Under the pieces are notes generated by a model. It saw only the letters and a program-made list of their open reading frames with translations. It ran no database searches and was not told the DNA's origin. Made by a program: the position numbers and the translations under genes. DNA of 64,000 bases from Pseudomonas sp. CC6-YY-74 (GTDB lineage: Bacteria; Pseudomonadota; Gammaproteobacteria; Pseudomonadales; Pseudomonadaceae), in NCBI RefSeq assembly GCF_002025205.1, contig NZ_CP019947.1, positions 2,580,001 to 2,644,000 of the forward strand, read 5' to 3'. Shown piece by piece: positions 44,026 to 53,378 of the stretch; position 1 is the first letter of the stretch; each line of letters begins with the position of its first letter.

Positions 44026-44937
44026 ATGTCTCCCCCTACGCCGTTTCCCCGCCACCTCGCCGTACTGCTGCTGGCCTTTCTCGCCTGCATTCTCGCCGGC
44101 AACCATATCGCCGCGCGTATCGCCTTCGACCAAGATGCCGGGGTGCTGCTGGCGGTACTCTGCCGCTCCGGGGTGACCCTGCTGGCGCTCACGGCCTTGG
44201 TGCTGTGGCAACGGCAGACCCTGCGGCCGGGGCCTGGAACCTGGCCTTGGCAGTTGCTGCTAGGGTTACTGATTACGCTGCAGAGCCTCTGCCTGTATTC
44301 GGCGGTGGCGCGAATACCGGTGGCCCTGGCGTTGCTGGTGGCGAATATCTTCCCGATTCTCCTGGCCTTGCTCACCTGGGCGCTCGGAGGTTCGCCGCCG
44401 ACCAGACGCACGGCCCTGCTGATGGCCTTGATCCTCTTCGGCCTGCTGTTCGCCCTCGACGTGCCAGCCCGCTTGAGCAGCCATGACGAGGTCGGCAGCG
44501 GCTGGTTGCTCGGCATCGGTCTGGCGTTTTCTGCCGCCTGCGCCTTCGCCAGCGCGCTGTGGGTGACCGAACACAAACTGTCGGGCCTACGCGGTTCGCT
44601 GCGCAGCATGTTGACCATGCTGGTAGTGTTCGCCGCAACGCTCACGGCCGGCATCGCCGAGCTGATCCCTGGCGGTTTTCAGTCACCCACAAGCACCACC
44701 GGCTGGATCGCCCTGGGCGTGCTGGCCCTGCTCTACTGCACCGGTTTTTCTCTGCTGTTCATCTACATGCCGCGCCTGGACATGGCGCGCAACACCCCGG
44801 TGATGAATATCGAGCCGGTGGCGACCCTGCTGCTGGGCTGGCTGATCCTCGGCCAGATGCTCAACCAGACGCAGATCATTGGCGGCGCCATAGTGGTCGG
44901 CGGCATCGTCCTGCTGACCTATCGTAAACACGGATAA
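44026..44937 (+). CDS. EamA/DMT-family transporter
   Basis: 303 residues with ten membrane segments in two five-helix halves, typical of drug/metabolite exporters: LACILAGNHIAARIAF in the first half and MNIEPVATLLLGWLILGQML in the second EamA domain. The substrate cannot be predicted. ATG 44026 gives a normal N-terminus; upstream in-frame starts to 43840 would add a hydrophilic stretch unlike the family. It lies 48 bp before the I78 inhibitor gene. Confidence 0.85.
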   Translation: MSPPTPFPRHLAVLLLAFLACILAGNHIAARIAFDQDAGVLLAVLCRSGVTLLALTALVLWQRQTLRPGPGTWPWQLLLGLLITLQSLCLYSAVARIPVALALLVANIFPILLALLTWALGGSPPTRRTALLMALILFGLLFALDVPARLSSHDEVGSGWLLGIGLAFSAACAFASALWVTEHKLSGLRGSLRSMLTMLVVFAATLTAGIAELIPGGFQSPTSTTGWIALGVLALLYCTGFSLLFIYMPRLDMARNTPVMNIEPVATLLLGWLILGQMLNQTQIIGGAIVVGGIVLLTYRKHG

Positions 44938-44985
44938 GCGCTCGACCCGGCGCCCGCGGCACACACCGACACGGAGGAACACCGC

Positions 44986-45291
44986 ATGCTGTTCAAACAA
45001 ATCACCGCCAGCCTGGCCTTGCTCGCAGTCTTGACCGGCTGCAGCTCCACCGCTACGCCCGAGGCGCCGGGGTCCGGCAAGCCAAGTCACGGCTGCAAAG
45101 CCGAAGCGGTGCCGGGCATGCTCGGCAAGCAGGCCACCGCCGAGCGGATCGAGCGCGCGCGCCAACAGACCGGGGCGCAACGCGTGCGGGTGCTGGCGCC
45201 CGGCGATGCCGTGAGCATGGAGCATGACCCGCAACGGCTGAACATCGAGATCGACGAGGCCGAGGTGATCCAGCACATCCGCTGCGGTTAA
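44986..45291 (+). CDS. Peptidase inhibitor I78 family lipoprotein
   Basis: 101 residues. Lipoprotein signal with lipobox LTGC (CSSTATPEAP after cleavage). The mature domain has the I78 pattern: an N-terminal Cys, VPGMLGKQAT, RVRVLAPGDAVSMEHDPQRL, a Leu-Asn pair, and ending HIRCG with the second Cys. The founding member inhibits serine proteases (Aspergillus elastase inhibitor); bacterial targets are unknown. Strong GGAGG site at about 44973. Probably co-transcribed with the transporter gene. Confidence 0.85.
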   Translation: MLFKQITASLALLAVLTGCSSTATPEAPGSGKPSHGCKAEAVPGMLGKQATAERIERARQQTGAQRVRVLAPGDAVSMEHDPQRLNIEIDEAEVIQHIRCG

Positions 45292-45405
45292 GCGGCTGAC
45301 CCGCGCCTGCCGGCCACGCGCAACCGTGAAACCTTCGCTCGGTTAACTAAGCCATCCAGACCGGGCATACTGCTGCACCTGTAATCGAGCCGGTTCCTCG
45401 CCCGT

Positions 45406-46944
45406 ATGCGCATCCACGTCAGCTTTATCGACCGCGTTGGTATCACCCAGGAAGTCCTGGCCCTGCTCGGTGGGCGCAATCTCAACCTGGATGCGGTGGA
45501 AATGGTGCCGCCGAACGTCTACATCGACGCGCCGACCCTGAGCGCCGCGGTGCTCGACGAGCTGCGCGAGGCCCTGTTCAAGGTGCGTGGCGTGCAGGCG
45601 GTGACCATCGTCGACATCCTCCCCGGCCAGCGTCGACGTCTGCAGCTCGACGCCCTGCTCGCGGCGATGACCGACCCGGTGCTGGCGGTGGATGGCGCAG
45701 GCAGTGTGCTGCTGGCCAACCCGGCGCTGATCGCCCTGTGTGGACGTGATGTGGAAGGGCTGTCGCTCGGTGAGCTGTTCGTCGATCCGGCCTTGTTGCA
45801 TGCCCTGCTGGAGCAGCAATTCCGCCTGCCGCTGCGCGAAGTCACCCTCAACGGCCAGGCGCTGCTGCTGGACGCCACACCGATCAGTGAGGCCGTCGAT
45901 AGCGGGCAGCGCCGCCTCGCTGGCGCCTTGCTGACCCTGTATGAGCCAAGCCGCATCGGCGCACGGCTGGCGGCCCTGCACCACGACCATGTCGAAAGCT
46001 TCGATTCGCTGCTCGGCGAGTCGCTGCCGATCCGCACCTTGAAGACCCGTGCCCTGCGCGTCGCCAGCCTCGATGCGCCGCTGTTGATCCAGGGCGAAAC
46101 CGGCACCGGCAAGGAACTGGTGGCGCGTGGCTGCCACGCCATCAGCGCGCGCAGTTCAGCGCCCTTCCTAGCGCTGAACTGCGCGGCCTTGCCGGAAAAC
46201 CTCGCCGAGAGCGAGCTGTTCGGCTATGCCCCCGGGGCCTTTACCGGGGCCCAGCGCGGCGGCAAACCGGGGCTACTGGAACTGGCCAATCAGGGCACGG
46301 TGTTTCTCGATGAAATCGGCGAGATGTCGCCTTACCTGCAGGCCAAACTGCTGCGTTTTCTCAGTGACGGCACCTTCCGCCGGGTCGGCGGCGAGCGTGA
46401 GGTCAAGGTCAATATACGCATCCTCAGCGCCACCCACCGCGACCTGGAAAAAATGGTCAGCGAAGGCGCTTTCCGCGAAGACCTGTTCTACCGCCTCAAT
46501 GTGCTCAACCTGGAAGTGCCACCCCTGCGCGAACGCGGCCAGGACATCCTGCTGCTGGCCCGGCATTTCATGCAGCATGCCTGCAAGCAAATTCAACGCC
46601 TGCCCTGCCGTCTGGCGCCAGACACCTACCCGGCACTGCTTGGCAACCGCTGGCCGGGTAACGTGCGCCAGCTGCAGAACGTGATCTTCCGCGCCGCCGC
46701 CATCTGCGAAAGCAATCTGGTGCAGATCGACGATCTGGACATCGCCAGCACCGCCGTAGCCCCCCAACTGCTCGAAGGCGATATCGTCAGCCTGGAAGCT
46801 GCCGTGGCCGGTTTCGAGAAAGCCCTGCTGGAAAAGCTCTACCTCAGCCACCCCTCCAGCCGGCAACTGGCGGCGCGCCTGCACACCTCGCACAGCGCCA
46901 TCGCCATGCGCCTGCGCAAGTACGGGATTTCCGGCAAGAGTTGA
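45406..46944 (+). CDS. phhR: PhhR/TyrR-type sigma-54-dependent aromatic amino acid regulator
   Basis: 512 residues. N-terminal ACT domain (1-72, RIHVSFIDRVGITQEVLALL), PAS domain (about 78-190), AAA+ domain with Walker A GETGTGKE, intact GAFTGA loop, Walker B VFLDEIGEM, Arg finger region FREDLFYRLNV, and a C-terminal TyrR-type helix-turn-helix (RQLAARLHTSHSAIAMRLRK). The GAFTGA loop means it can activate sigma-54 polymerase, like PhhR of P. aeruginosa/P. putida and unlike E. coli TyrR. It senses Phe/Tyr and controls phenylalanine hydroxylation. The phhAB targets are not in the window, but the pterin genes folM-E-X that serve PhhA are. Confidence 0.92.
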   Translation: MRIHVSFIDRVGITQEVLALLGGRNLNLDAVEMVPPNVYIDAPTLSAAVLDELREALFKVRGVQAVTIVDILPGQRRRLQLDALLAAMTDPVLAVDGAGSVLLANPALIALCGRDVEGLSLGELFVDPALLHALLEQQFRLPLREVTLNGQALLLDATPISEAVDSGQRRLAGALLTLYEPSRIGARLAALHHDHVESFDSLLGESLPIRTLKTRALRVASLDAPLLIQGETGTGKELVARGCHAISARSSAPFLALNCAALPENLAESELFGYAPGAFTGAQRGGKPGLLELANQGTVFLDEIGEMSPYLQAKLLRFLSDGTFRRVGGEREVKVNIRILSATHRDLEKMVSEGAFREDLFYRLNVLNLEVPPLRERGQDILLLARHFMQHACKQIQRLPCRLAPDTYPALLGNRWPGNVRQLQNVIFRAAAICESNLVQIDDLDIASTAVAPQLLEGDIVSLEAAVAGFEKALLEKLYLSHPSSRQLAARLHTSHSAIAMRLRKYGISGKS

Positions 46945-47008
46945 GGGTTGAGTAAACCCTTCGCGGCTAAAGCGGAGCGCCGCCCGGCCGCTCCCACGGG
47001 TACGAGCA

Positions 47009-47776
47009 TCAGAACGCGCCGTGACGCCCCTGCCCCGCCTTGAAACGCTGCGCGCCGGCCTGGGTTTCGCCGCTTTCAACCACGACCAGGCCGCCGCGAA
47101 ATTCGTTGGCGATGGCTGCCTCGAAGGGCAGGTTCCACTGCGCATAGGCGCTGGCGCGGTCGGCCAGCAGGCAGTGCTGTGGAAAGTCGGCGATCTGCAG
47201 GGCCAGTTGCTGGGCGGCGGCCAATGCCGTACCGGTCGGCACGACACGGTTGACCAGGCCGATGGCCAGCGCTTCCTCGGCCAACACCGCACGGCCGGTG
47301 AGAATCAGGTCCAGCGCGCGGCCCTGGCCGATGATTCGTGGCAGGCGCACAGTGCCGCCGTCGATCAGCGGCACGCCGAAGCGTCGGCAGAACACCCCGA
47401 GCACGGCGTCATCGGCCATCACCCGCAGGTCGGCGAGCAGCGCCAGTTCCAGGCCGCCGGCCACCGCATGGCCTTCGATGGCGGCGATCAGCGGTTTGCT
47501 CAGTTGCATGCGGCTCGGCCCCATGGGGCCGTCGCCCTCAGGCTCCAGGCGATTGGCGCGCGCGCCGCCTGCTGCCACCGCACCCAGATCGGCACCGGCG
47601 CAGAAGGTCCCACCAGCGCCGGTGAGCACGGCGACCCGTGCCTGCGGGTCCGCCTCGAATGCACGCAACGCCGCGACCAAGGCCTCGGCGGTCGGCCGGT
47701 CGACGGCATTACGCACCGGCGCACGGTCGATGATCAGGGTGGTGACCGGGCCGTGGTTCTCGACGATAACGCTCAT
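47009..47776 (-). CDS. Enoyl-CoA hydratase/isomerase (crotonase) family protein
   Basis: 255 residues. Crotonase fold with VAVLTGAGGTFCAGADLGAV (oxyanion hole) and KPLIAAIEGHAVAGGLELAL. The usual second catalytic Glu region reads FCRRFGVPLIDGGTVRLPRI, where Asp follows Ile, typical of the EchA-like crotonases with an uncertain substrate. ATG 47776 has GGAG 8 nt upstream. It may act with the SDR gene upstream, but a terminator-like hairpin at 47907 separates them. Confidence 0.85.
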   Translation of the reverse strand: MSVIVENHGPVTTLIIDRAPVRNAVDRPTAEALVAALRAFEADPQARVAVLTGAGGTFCAGADLGAVAAGGARANRLEPEGDGPMGPSRMQLSKPLIAAIEGHAVAGGLELALLADLRVMADDAVLGVFCRRFGVPLIDGGTVRLPRIIGQGRALDLILTGRAVLAEEALAIGLVNRVVPTGTALAAAQQLALQIADFPQHCLLADRASAYAQWNLPFEAAIANEFRGGLVVVESGETQAGAQRFKAGQGRHGAF

Positions 47777-47906
47777 GAGCAAATCTCCGTTTCCAAGGAA
47801 AACCATAGGCGCGGGCCACGCCCGCGATGCGCTTAGCCATGGCCACTTTTAGCGGGCACGCCCCGCGCCTTCAGGAGCCTTGCCGCCCCCGCGTCCCTAA
47901 ATGCCA

Positions 47907-47929
47907 AAGGCCGGCATTTAGCCGGCCTT
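47907..47929. terminator. Hairpin terminator after the SDR gene
   Basis: Perfect 9-bp stem AAGGCCGGC / GCCGGCCTT with a 5-base loop, 65 bp beyond the SDR stop on the minus strand. Confidence 0.7.
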
Positions 47930-47993
47930 CACCTTAGAACTCTGCGTGAGGAAAATCAGCCCGCTGGCCGAATCCCCCGCCAGGCTGGCGCGA

Positions 47994-48905
47994 TCAGGAG
48001 GTGTATTGCTGCAAATGCTTCATCATCGCCTGCAAGGCCTCGATGGTGTCGGCCGGATGCACCGCGTCGTCGAAGTCGCAGATCTGCTGCCAATGATCGG
48101 CCACGTCTTCCGGGCTGAAGCCGGCACGCGGGTCGAATCCGGTGCCCAGGCTGCGCTCCCAGCGCGTCTTGCCGATCCAGCCGCCGCCGACCTCGAACAG
48201 GCCAGAGGTTTCTGCGCAGGCCTGGCTAGCCAGGTAAACCACCAGCGGGCTGACCAGTTCGGGCTTGAGTTGCTCGAATATCTGCGGCGGGATCAGCCCT
48301 TCGGTCATGCGCGTACCGCCAGTGGGGGCGATGGCGTTGACCAGGATGTTGTTCTTGCGCCCTTCGATGGCCAGGGTGCGGGTCAGGCCATACAGACCGA
48401 GCTTGGCCATGCCGTAGTTGGCCTGGCCGAAGTTGCCGTAGATGCCGGAAGTGGAGGCGGTGAAGATCACCCGGCCATAACCCTGCTCGCGCATGTGCGG
48501 CCAGGCGGCGCGGGTCACCTTGTAGGCGCCCTCGACGTGGACCTTGTAGACCAGATCCCAGTCGGCGTCGTCCATCTTGTGGAAGGTCTTGTCACGCAGG
48601 ATGCCGGCGTTGTTGACCACCACATCGATACGGCCAAAGGCGTCCAGGGCGTGCTGAACGATCTTCTCGCCATCGGTCACCGAGTCATGATTGGCCACCG
48701 CGGTGCCGCCGGCGGCGCGGATTTCCTCGACCACCTTGGCGGCGGCCGATGCGTTGGCGCCTTCGCCATGAGTGCTACCACCGAGATCGTTGACCACCAC
48801 CTTGGCGCCATGTTTGGCGAACAGCAGGGCATGGGCGCGACCCAGGCCACCACCGGCACCGGTGACGATCACGACTTGGTCTTGGAAACTAATGGCTTCG
48901 CTCAT
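47994..48905 (-). CDS. Short-chain dehydrogenase, MFE-2-type 3-hydroxyacyl-CoA dehydrogenase-like
   Basis: 303 residues. NAD(P)-binding GAGGGLGRAHAL, VVNDLGG, the NNAGILRDKTF loop, catalytic Ser in TASTSGIYGNFGQANYGMAK with Tyr and Lys, and the long C-terminal extension ending in helices. RDKTFHKMDDADWD and the overall layout resemble the (3R)-hydroxyacyl-CoA dehydrogenase part of peroxisomal multifunctional enzyme type 2. ATG 48905 is preceded by AAGGAG. It is followed, in the same direction, by a crotonase gene, suggesting a fatty-acyl or side-chain degradation role. Confidence 0.87.
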   Translation of the reverse strand: MSEAISFQDQVVIVTGAGGGLGRAHALLFAKHGAKVVVNDLGGSTHGEGANASAAAKVVEEIRAAGGTAVANHDSVTDGEKIVQHALDAFGRIDVVVNNAGILRDKTFHKMDDADWDLVYKVHVEGAYKVTRAAWPHMREQGYGRVIFTASTSGIYGNFGQANYGMAKLGLYGLTRTLAIEGRKNNILVNAIAPTGGTRMTEGLIPPQIFEQLKPELVSPLVVYLASQACAETSGLFEVGGGWIGKTRWERSLGTGFDPRAGFSPEDVADHWQQICDFDDAVHPADTIEALQAMMKHLQQYTS

Positions 48906-49014
48906 GAAGTGAGCTCCTTGGCAGGTTGGCAATGATCCAAGTGTCCAGCAGGCGCGTGCTGGTCACAATAAAGACGCCCACAGCTGAATGGTGCTCGATA
49001 AGGCTGCGGGATGA

Positions 49015-49545
49015 TTAAGCCAGCCGGATCAAACTCAGGTGGTTATATAGGTGCAGCACATGGGCCTGGGCATAGTCGGCATGGCTCAGAGCGCCGTAGG
49101 CGAAGTGCGGCTGCAACTCGCCCTGGTAGCTGGCAAAATCCGCAAACGCCTGCTGCAACCGCTCTAGCGCCAGCCCCTGGGTGACCGGTTCGCTCAGCGG
49201 CGCAGCGCCAGGAATGGACTCATCCAGTGGGTGACGCATGGCCCCACGCGCGACGAACACACTGAACGCCAGCGGCCCGACGCTATGGCGGAACCAGGCG
49301 GGCTTAAGTTCGGGGTAACCGCTGATGGAAGACTCGATGCTTTGCGCGCAGTGGTTGAACACCTCGGCCGGGCTCCAGCCTTTGAGGCTGACCAGCTGCT
49401 TATCCCGCAGGCCGACCACTAGCTGCTGCGCGCCTTGCAAGCTGAGCGGCCCTGGCGCTTCGCCGGCCGGCAAAGCCCAGTAGCCTGTCCCGACGCCCGC
49501 CACGCCAGTCAATGCCGCGAATTTAACCAGCTGTCGTCTGTTCAT
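49015..49545 (-). CDS. DUF1569-family protein with Tat-like signal
   Basis: 176 residues. NRRQLVKFAALTGVAGVG is a twin-arginine-type leader. The rest (LVSLKGWSPAEVFNHCAQSI, then HPLDESIPGAAPL and HADYAQAHVLHLYNHLSLI) has the DinB-like helical pattern of DUF1569, with His residues suited to metal binding. Function unknown. It overlaps the end of the alpha/beta-hydrolase gene by 23 nt, so it is the last gene of a three-gene operon. Confidence 0.75.
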   Translation of the reverse strand: MNRRQLVKFAALTGVAGVGTGYWALPAGEAPGPLSLQGAQQLVVGLRDKQLVSLKGWSPAEVFNHCAQSIESSISGYPELKPAWFRHSVGPLAFSVFVARGAMRHPLDESIPGAAPLSEPVTQGLALERLQQAFADFASYQGELQPHFAYGALSHADYAQAHVLHLYNHLSLIRLA

Positions 49546-50434
49546 TACGGCAAGCCAAAGCCTGGCGAAAGGCCAGATAGTGTTGCAAGACCAAGGCCGG
49601 CGCCTCGGTTTGCGGGTAATGGCCGATGCCGTCGAGCAACACAGTGTCGGGCGCCGGGATCAGTTCGCGGTAACGTGCCAGCATATGCGCCCCGGAGATC
49701 GGGTCGGCAGCGCCGTCGATCAACCGCAACGGCACCCCGCCACGCTGCATGGCCTTGACCCAGCGCTCACGCTGCACCCGGCGCTCGGGCATATAGCGAA
49801 TCAGCCGGTGCATCACACCGGGCCCATCGTTGTGGCTGATCAGGCTCCAGAAGTCATCCAACTCCTCGACACTCGGCTGGGTCTGCGGACCGAACACCTT
49901 GGCGAAACTGGCCGCCAGCTTCTGCCGACTGAACAGCCGACCGATCAACGCCCCGATGGGGCTGAGCAGGAGTTTCTGCACCAGCACCGGGTGATGGGTC
50001 TCGGGGAACAGGCCACCATTGAGAAACACGCAACTGGCCAGCTGCAGGCGGCTCTCATGGTGCCGCGCCAGCAACTCCTGGGCGACGCTGTCGCCATAGT
50101 CATGCGCCAGCACATGCACCGGCTCCTGAATGCCCAGGTGCGCCAGCAGCGCCTGCTGCAGGTCGGCCTGCTCCAGCAGGCTGTAAGCATGCCCGCGCGG
50201 TTTGGCCGAATCACCGAAACCGAGCATGTCGCAAGCGATCAGGCGGTAATTCAGGCTCAGCGGCGTCCACAGGTAGTGCCAATCCCAACTGGCGGTGGGA
50301 AAGCCATGGATCAGCAGCAAGGGCTCAGCGGTTGCCGCGCCCGCCGTCCAATAGCGCATGGCATGGCCGCGAAACTCGAAGGGCAGGCCCTCGGCGCGCC
50401 AATCCGCCAGGGCAATGCCGGGCAGTACAGTCAT
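49523..50434 (-). CDS. Alpha/beta hydrolase, haloalkane dehalogenase/epoxide hydrolase-like
   Basis: 303 residues. LLIHGFPTASWDWHYLW (HGxP oxyanion motif), nucleophile Asp in HVLAHDYGDSVAQELL, acid in LIDGAADPISG and catalytic His in LDGIGHYPQTEAP. An Asp nucleophile in an HDYG context points to dehalogenase/epoxide hydrolase-like chemistry, but the true substrate is unknown. ATG 50434 overlaps the aldolase stop by 4 nt (ATGA), indicating translational coupling. Confidence 0.83.
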   Translation of the reverse strand: MTVLPGIALADWRAEGLPFEFRGHAMRYWTAGAATAEPLLLIHGFPTASWDWHYLWTPLSLNYRLIACDMLGFGDSAKPRGHAYSLLEQADLQQALLAHLGIQEPVHVLAHDYGDSVAQELLARHHESRLQLASCVFLNGGLFPETHHPVLVQKLLLSPIGALIGRLFSRQKLAASFAKVFGPQTQPSVEELDDFWSLISHNDGPGVMHRLIRYMPERRVQRERWVKAMQRGGVPLRLIDGAADPISGAHMLARYRELIPAPDTVLLDGIGHYPQTEAPALVLQHYLAFRQALACRNEQTTAG

Positions 50435-51213
50435 TCGGCATAGCCCGGCATCTGCTGATCGAGCTTGCGCAGCAGGGCCGGCCAGGGCAGCGCGCCGCCC
50501 ATGCCCTGCGGGCTTTTCATCACCCCGGCGAGCATCGCCTTGGCGCCATCGAGAATCTGCTGGGGAATGTGGATCAACTCGGCGCCGCCACTCTGCGCCA
50601 TCACCTGGATTTCGCAGGCGCGCTGCAGGGTGAACATCATCAGGAAGGCATCGGCGATACTCCCGGCGGCGCTGAGCAGGCCGTGATTGGGCAGGATCAT
50701 AAAGTTCTTGTCGCCCAGATCGGCCTGCAGACGGGCCTTCTCGTCGTGGTTCAGCGCCACCCCCTCGTAGCCGTGATAGGCCAGGCTGGAGAGGACGAAC
50801 AACGACTGCTGCGACAGCGGCAGCAGGCCTTGCTTCTGCGCGGAGACGGCGATCCCGGCGGCCGTATGGATGTGCAGCACGCAGGCCACGTCGTGGCGCA
50901 CCTCGTGCACGGCGCTATGGATGGTGTAGCCGGCCGGATTGATATTGAAGGGACTGTCCATCAGCTTGTTGCCGGCCAGGTCGATCTTCACCAGGCTGGA
51001 GGCGCTAATTTCATGGAACATCAGGCCGAAGGGGTTGATCAGGAATTCTTCGCTGCCCGGCACCTTGGCCGAGATGTGGGTGAATATCAGGTCGTCCCAG
51101 CCATACAGGGCGATCAGCCGGTAGCAGGCAGCCAGATCGACGCGGGTCTGCCATTCGGCGGCGGACACCTGGTCCTTGAGGTTCGGAGTCGGCAGAACTT
51201 GAGCAGCGGTCAT
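50431..51213 (-). CDS. Class II aldolase/adducin family protein
   Basis: 260 residues. Zinc-type class II fold: LIALYGWDDLIFTHISAKVP, EEFLINPFGLMFHEISASSL, metal His pair in ACVLHIHTAAGIAVSA, and MILPNHGLLSAAGSIADAFL for the third His. Family members cleave or epimerise sugar phosphates, and some act on other carbonyl substrates. ATG 51213 with GAGGTG 7 nt upstream is better than the start at 51273. First gene of the operon with the hydrolase and DUF1569 genes. Confidence 0.85.
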   Translation of the reverse strand: MTAAQVLPTPNLKDQVSAAEWQTRVDLAACYRLIALYGWDDLIFTHISAKVPGSEEFLINPFGLMFHEISASSLVKIDLAGNKLMDSPFNINPAGYTIHSAVHEVRHDVACVLHIHTAAGIAVSAQKQGLLPLSQQSLFVLSSLAYHGYEGVALNHDEKARLQADLGDKNFMILPNHGLLSAAGSIADAFLMMFTLQRACEIQVMAQSGGAELIHIPQQILDGAKAMLAGVMKSPQGMGGALPWPALLRKLDQQMPGYAE

Positions 51214-51413
51214 GGCATACACCTCGGCACTTGTTGTTATCAGTGCCAAGGAGTCTAGCGAGAGATGCGGCAAACGTGAGTTGCCCTGGCAGCCAGCTTA
51301 GTGACCGAGCGAGCCTTGTTTGCTACAGGGCGATCCAGGCGGTGTTCCGTCTGGGCGTCACACAGCCCGTCAGCTTGCGCGCCACGTTCATTAGCCATGG
51401 CGCGCAGGATCCA

Positions 51414-51866
51414 TCAGGCCTGCAGCGTTGCCATGAATTCGGCCAGCCAAGGCTCTGCGTCGCTTTCCGGAGTGACGCTTTCGCTGCTGTCCAGACGCAA
51501 CATCGGTTGCACCTCGCGAATACCCAGTTCGGCGTACAACTCGCGAACCAGCTCGCCGCCACCGCAGAAGGTGTCGCCGTAGCTGGAGTCACCCAGGGCA
51601 ATCACCCCGCCGGGCAGGCCACTCCACGCGGGCAGATGATCGCGGATGGCGAAATACAAAGGCTGCAGGTTATCCGGCAGCTCGCCCATGCCGGTGGTCG
51701 AGGTCACCGCCAGAAAGGCTTCGGGGGCAAACGCCAGGACATCGGCCAGGCTGGCGCGCGGGTTGTGCCAGGCGTCGAAACCGGCATTTTTCAACAGTTG
51801 CTCGGCATGCCGGGCGACTTCCTCGGCAGTGCCATAGACCGAACCGGAAAGGATGGCGACTTTCAT
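51414..51866 (-). CDS. Flavodoxin (MioC-like)
   Basis: 150 residues. The FMN phosphate loop is SGSVYGTAEEVARHAE. STTGMGELPDNLQPLYFAIR and ALGDSSYGDTFCGGGELV supply the flavin-stacking loops. MioC-type short flavodoxins lack the long-chain insertion and serve as electron carriers, for example to biotin synthase. ATG 51866 is chosen, placing the beta-strand KVAILSG at the N-terminus; the upstream extension to 51911 has no family match. It is divergent from the LOV gene. Confidence 0.87.
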   Translation of the reverse strand: MKVAILSGSVYGTAEEVARHAEQLLKNAGFDAWHNPRASLADVLAFAPEAFLAVTSTTGMGELPDNLQPLYFAIRDHLPAWSGLPGGVIALGDSSYGDTFCGGGELVRELYAELGIREVQPMLRLDSSESVTPESDAEPWLAEFMATLQA

Positions 51867-51978
51867 AAATAACTCCGAAACATGCAGAACACAGTCTGAA
51901 ACGGCGGGCATTATGCCGCAAGTAGACAGCGCGCCCGGATGTTTTAGAATGCAGCGGACAGAGCCCAGGAATCACCTC

Positions 51979-52437
51979 ATGATCAACGCCAAACTGCTGC
52001 AACTGGTGATCGACGCCTCGAACGACGGCATTGTGGTTGCCGAGCAAGAGGGCGATGACAACATCCTCATCTATGCCAACCCCGCCTTTGAAAGGCTCAC
52101 CGGTTATGCCAGCGAAGAGATCCTCTATCAGGATTGCCGCTTCCTGCAGGCCAGCGACCGTGACCAGCCTGGTCTGGCCGTCATCCGCGAAGCGGTGAAC
52201 ACCCGCCAACCCTGCCGGCAGATCATCCGCAATTACCGCAAGGACGGCAGCGCCTTCTGGAACGAACTGTCGATCACCCCGGTGTTCAACGAAGCTGATC
52301 AGCTGACCTACTTCATCGGCATCCAGAAGAATGTCACCGAGCAAGTACAAGCCCAGGAACGGGTCAAGGAACTGGAAGCCGAACTGGCGACTGTGCGCGC
52401 GGCACTGGCACAGCTAAAAGACCGACCACTGGTATAA
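51979..52437 (+). CDS. Short LOV blue-light receptor (SB1/SB2-LOV type)
   Basis: 152 residues: a single LOV domain plus a C-terminal helical tail, with no effector domain. The photoactive Cys is C53 in YQDCRFLQ, which forms the flavin-cysteinyl adduct. NYRKDGSAFWNELSITPV and YFIGIQKNVTEQV are LOV core strands. The protein closely resembles P. putida PpSB1-LOV, whose Cys is also residue 53 as I recall. In P. putida short LOV proteins act together with LitR/CarH-type regulators; a MerR-family regulator of that kind is encoded at 53379. ATG 51979 with CAGGA upstream is chosen. Confidence 0.92.
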   Translation: MINAKLLQLVIDASNDGIVVAEQEGDDNILIYANPAFERLTGYASEEILYQDCRFLQASDRDQPGLAVIREAVNTRQPCRQIIRNYRKDGSAFWNELSITPVFNEADQLTYFIGIQKNVTEQVQAQERVKELEAELATVRAALAQLKDRPLV

Positions 52438-52492
52438 ACCAATAGCGAACTATGCTGTCTTAAGGGTTCAAGCCTTCGCGCAGAGTTCGACC

Positions 52493-53107
52493 ATGCAAGA
52501 ACAGCCATTGCTCACCCAGGCTGAACTGGAGTTTATCCAGCACCTACATACCAAGCCTGCGCCAAGCCAGCGCAAGCCTGCTGCCGCGCCAAGCTTGCTG
52601 GTCGATGCCGGCGCTCAGCTCAAAGAGTTGCTCGCCTACTGTGCAGCCAAGGAGCAACTGACCATTGAGGCACACGTCGCCAATCAGCGTCTGACGTTTA
52701 CCGCGCACCTGGTCGAAGACGCGCAACAGGTGCAGCATCTTGAACTGGGCACTCCGCAGATTTTCGAAGACGGCCCGGCCAACCGTGCCTGGCGCCTGCC
52801 GCTGGATCCACCGGTTGTACTGCGCCAGCGCAATGCCAAACCCAGCGACCTGTGGGTACACGAACTGTCGCTCAACGGGCTGCTGATCGAACTTCGCGCC
52901 AAGCGTGCCACACCCGAGCACTTCAACCTGATTCTGCCGCTGGCCGGCCAGAAACCGATTGCCATTGAAGGCAGCCTGGTACGTAAAACCGCTGGCGGGC
53001 TTCTAGCCTATCAACTCGACCCGCTCGACAAACGCGGCAGCGAGCGCTTGCAGCAGTTTATTTTCCAGCAGCACCGCGCCCTCCACCCCCAGGTCAGCCA
53101 GGGCTAG
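52493..53107 (+). CDS. PilZ-domain-like protein
   Basis: 204 residues. The C-terminal half looks like a PilZ barrel: VVLRQRNAKPSDLWVHELSL followed by NGLLIEL, where R-x-R and the degenerate ELSLNG replace the usual RxxxR and D/NxSxxG. c-di-GMP binding is therefore possible but uncertain. The N-terminal half (LLTQAELEFIQHL...) is helical and resembles a YcgR-N-like module only weakly. It follows the LOV gene by 55 bp and may be co-transcribed. Confidence 0.65.
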   Translation: MQEQPLLTQAELEFIQHLHTKPAPSQRKPAAAPSLLVDAGAQLKELLAYCAAKEQLTIEAHVANQRLTFTAHLVEDAQQVQHLELGTPQIFEDGPANRAWRLPLDPPVVLRQRNAKPSDLWVHELSLNGLLIELRAKRATPEHFNLILPLAGQKPIAIEGSLVRKTAGGLLAYQLDPLDKRGSERLQQFIFQQHRALHPQVSQG

Positions 53108-53378
53108 CGGGCGATCGCGCCCCCTTGCCGTCTCCCCCTGCCCAGGGTGTAGATAACTTCGCCTGCTAGTCAGCCATTCGTGCTGACGCTGATCCGCACG
53201 GCTAAAGCGTGTATGGGCCGGGCCGCGTAGGCCGGGCCGCGTAGGTCGGGCCGCGTAGGTCGGCCGGGCAGGTCGGCCCGCGCGGGTTGAGCGCATACGC
53301 AGCATTCAGCAGCAATGTTGCGACCGGCATGGCCCCAGCACTCAGTGCACGGCAGGTATGCAGGACGTGAAGTGGTTG
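53108..53378. other. Spacer with a 14-bp tandem repeat
   Basis: Three copies of GGGCCGCGTAGGYC run head to tail at about 53220-53262, followed by a degenerate version. No coding sequence is supported. It lies between the convergent PilZ-like and MerR-like genes. Confidence 0.5.

Noticed and set aside
43464..44654. Long minus-strand frame antisense to the EamA transporter gene
   Set aside because: Only its last third, from 43766, reads as a real (frameshifted) lectin-like protein. The remainder is antisense to a well-supported transporter.
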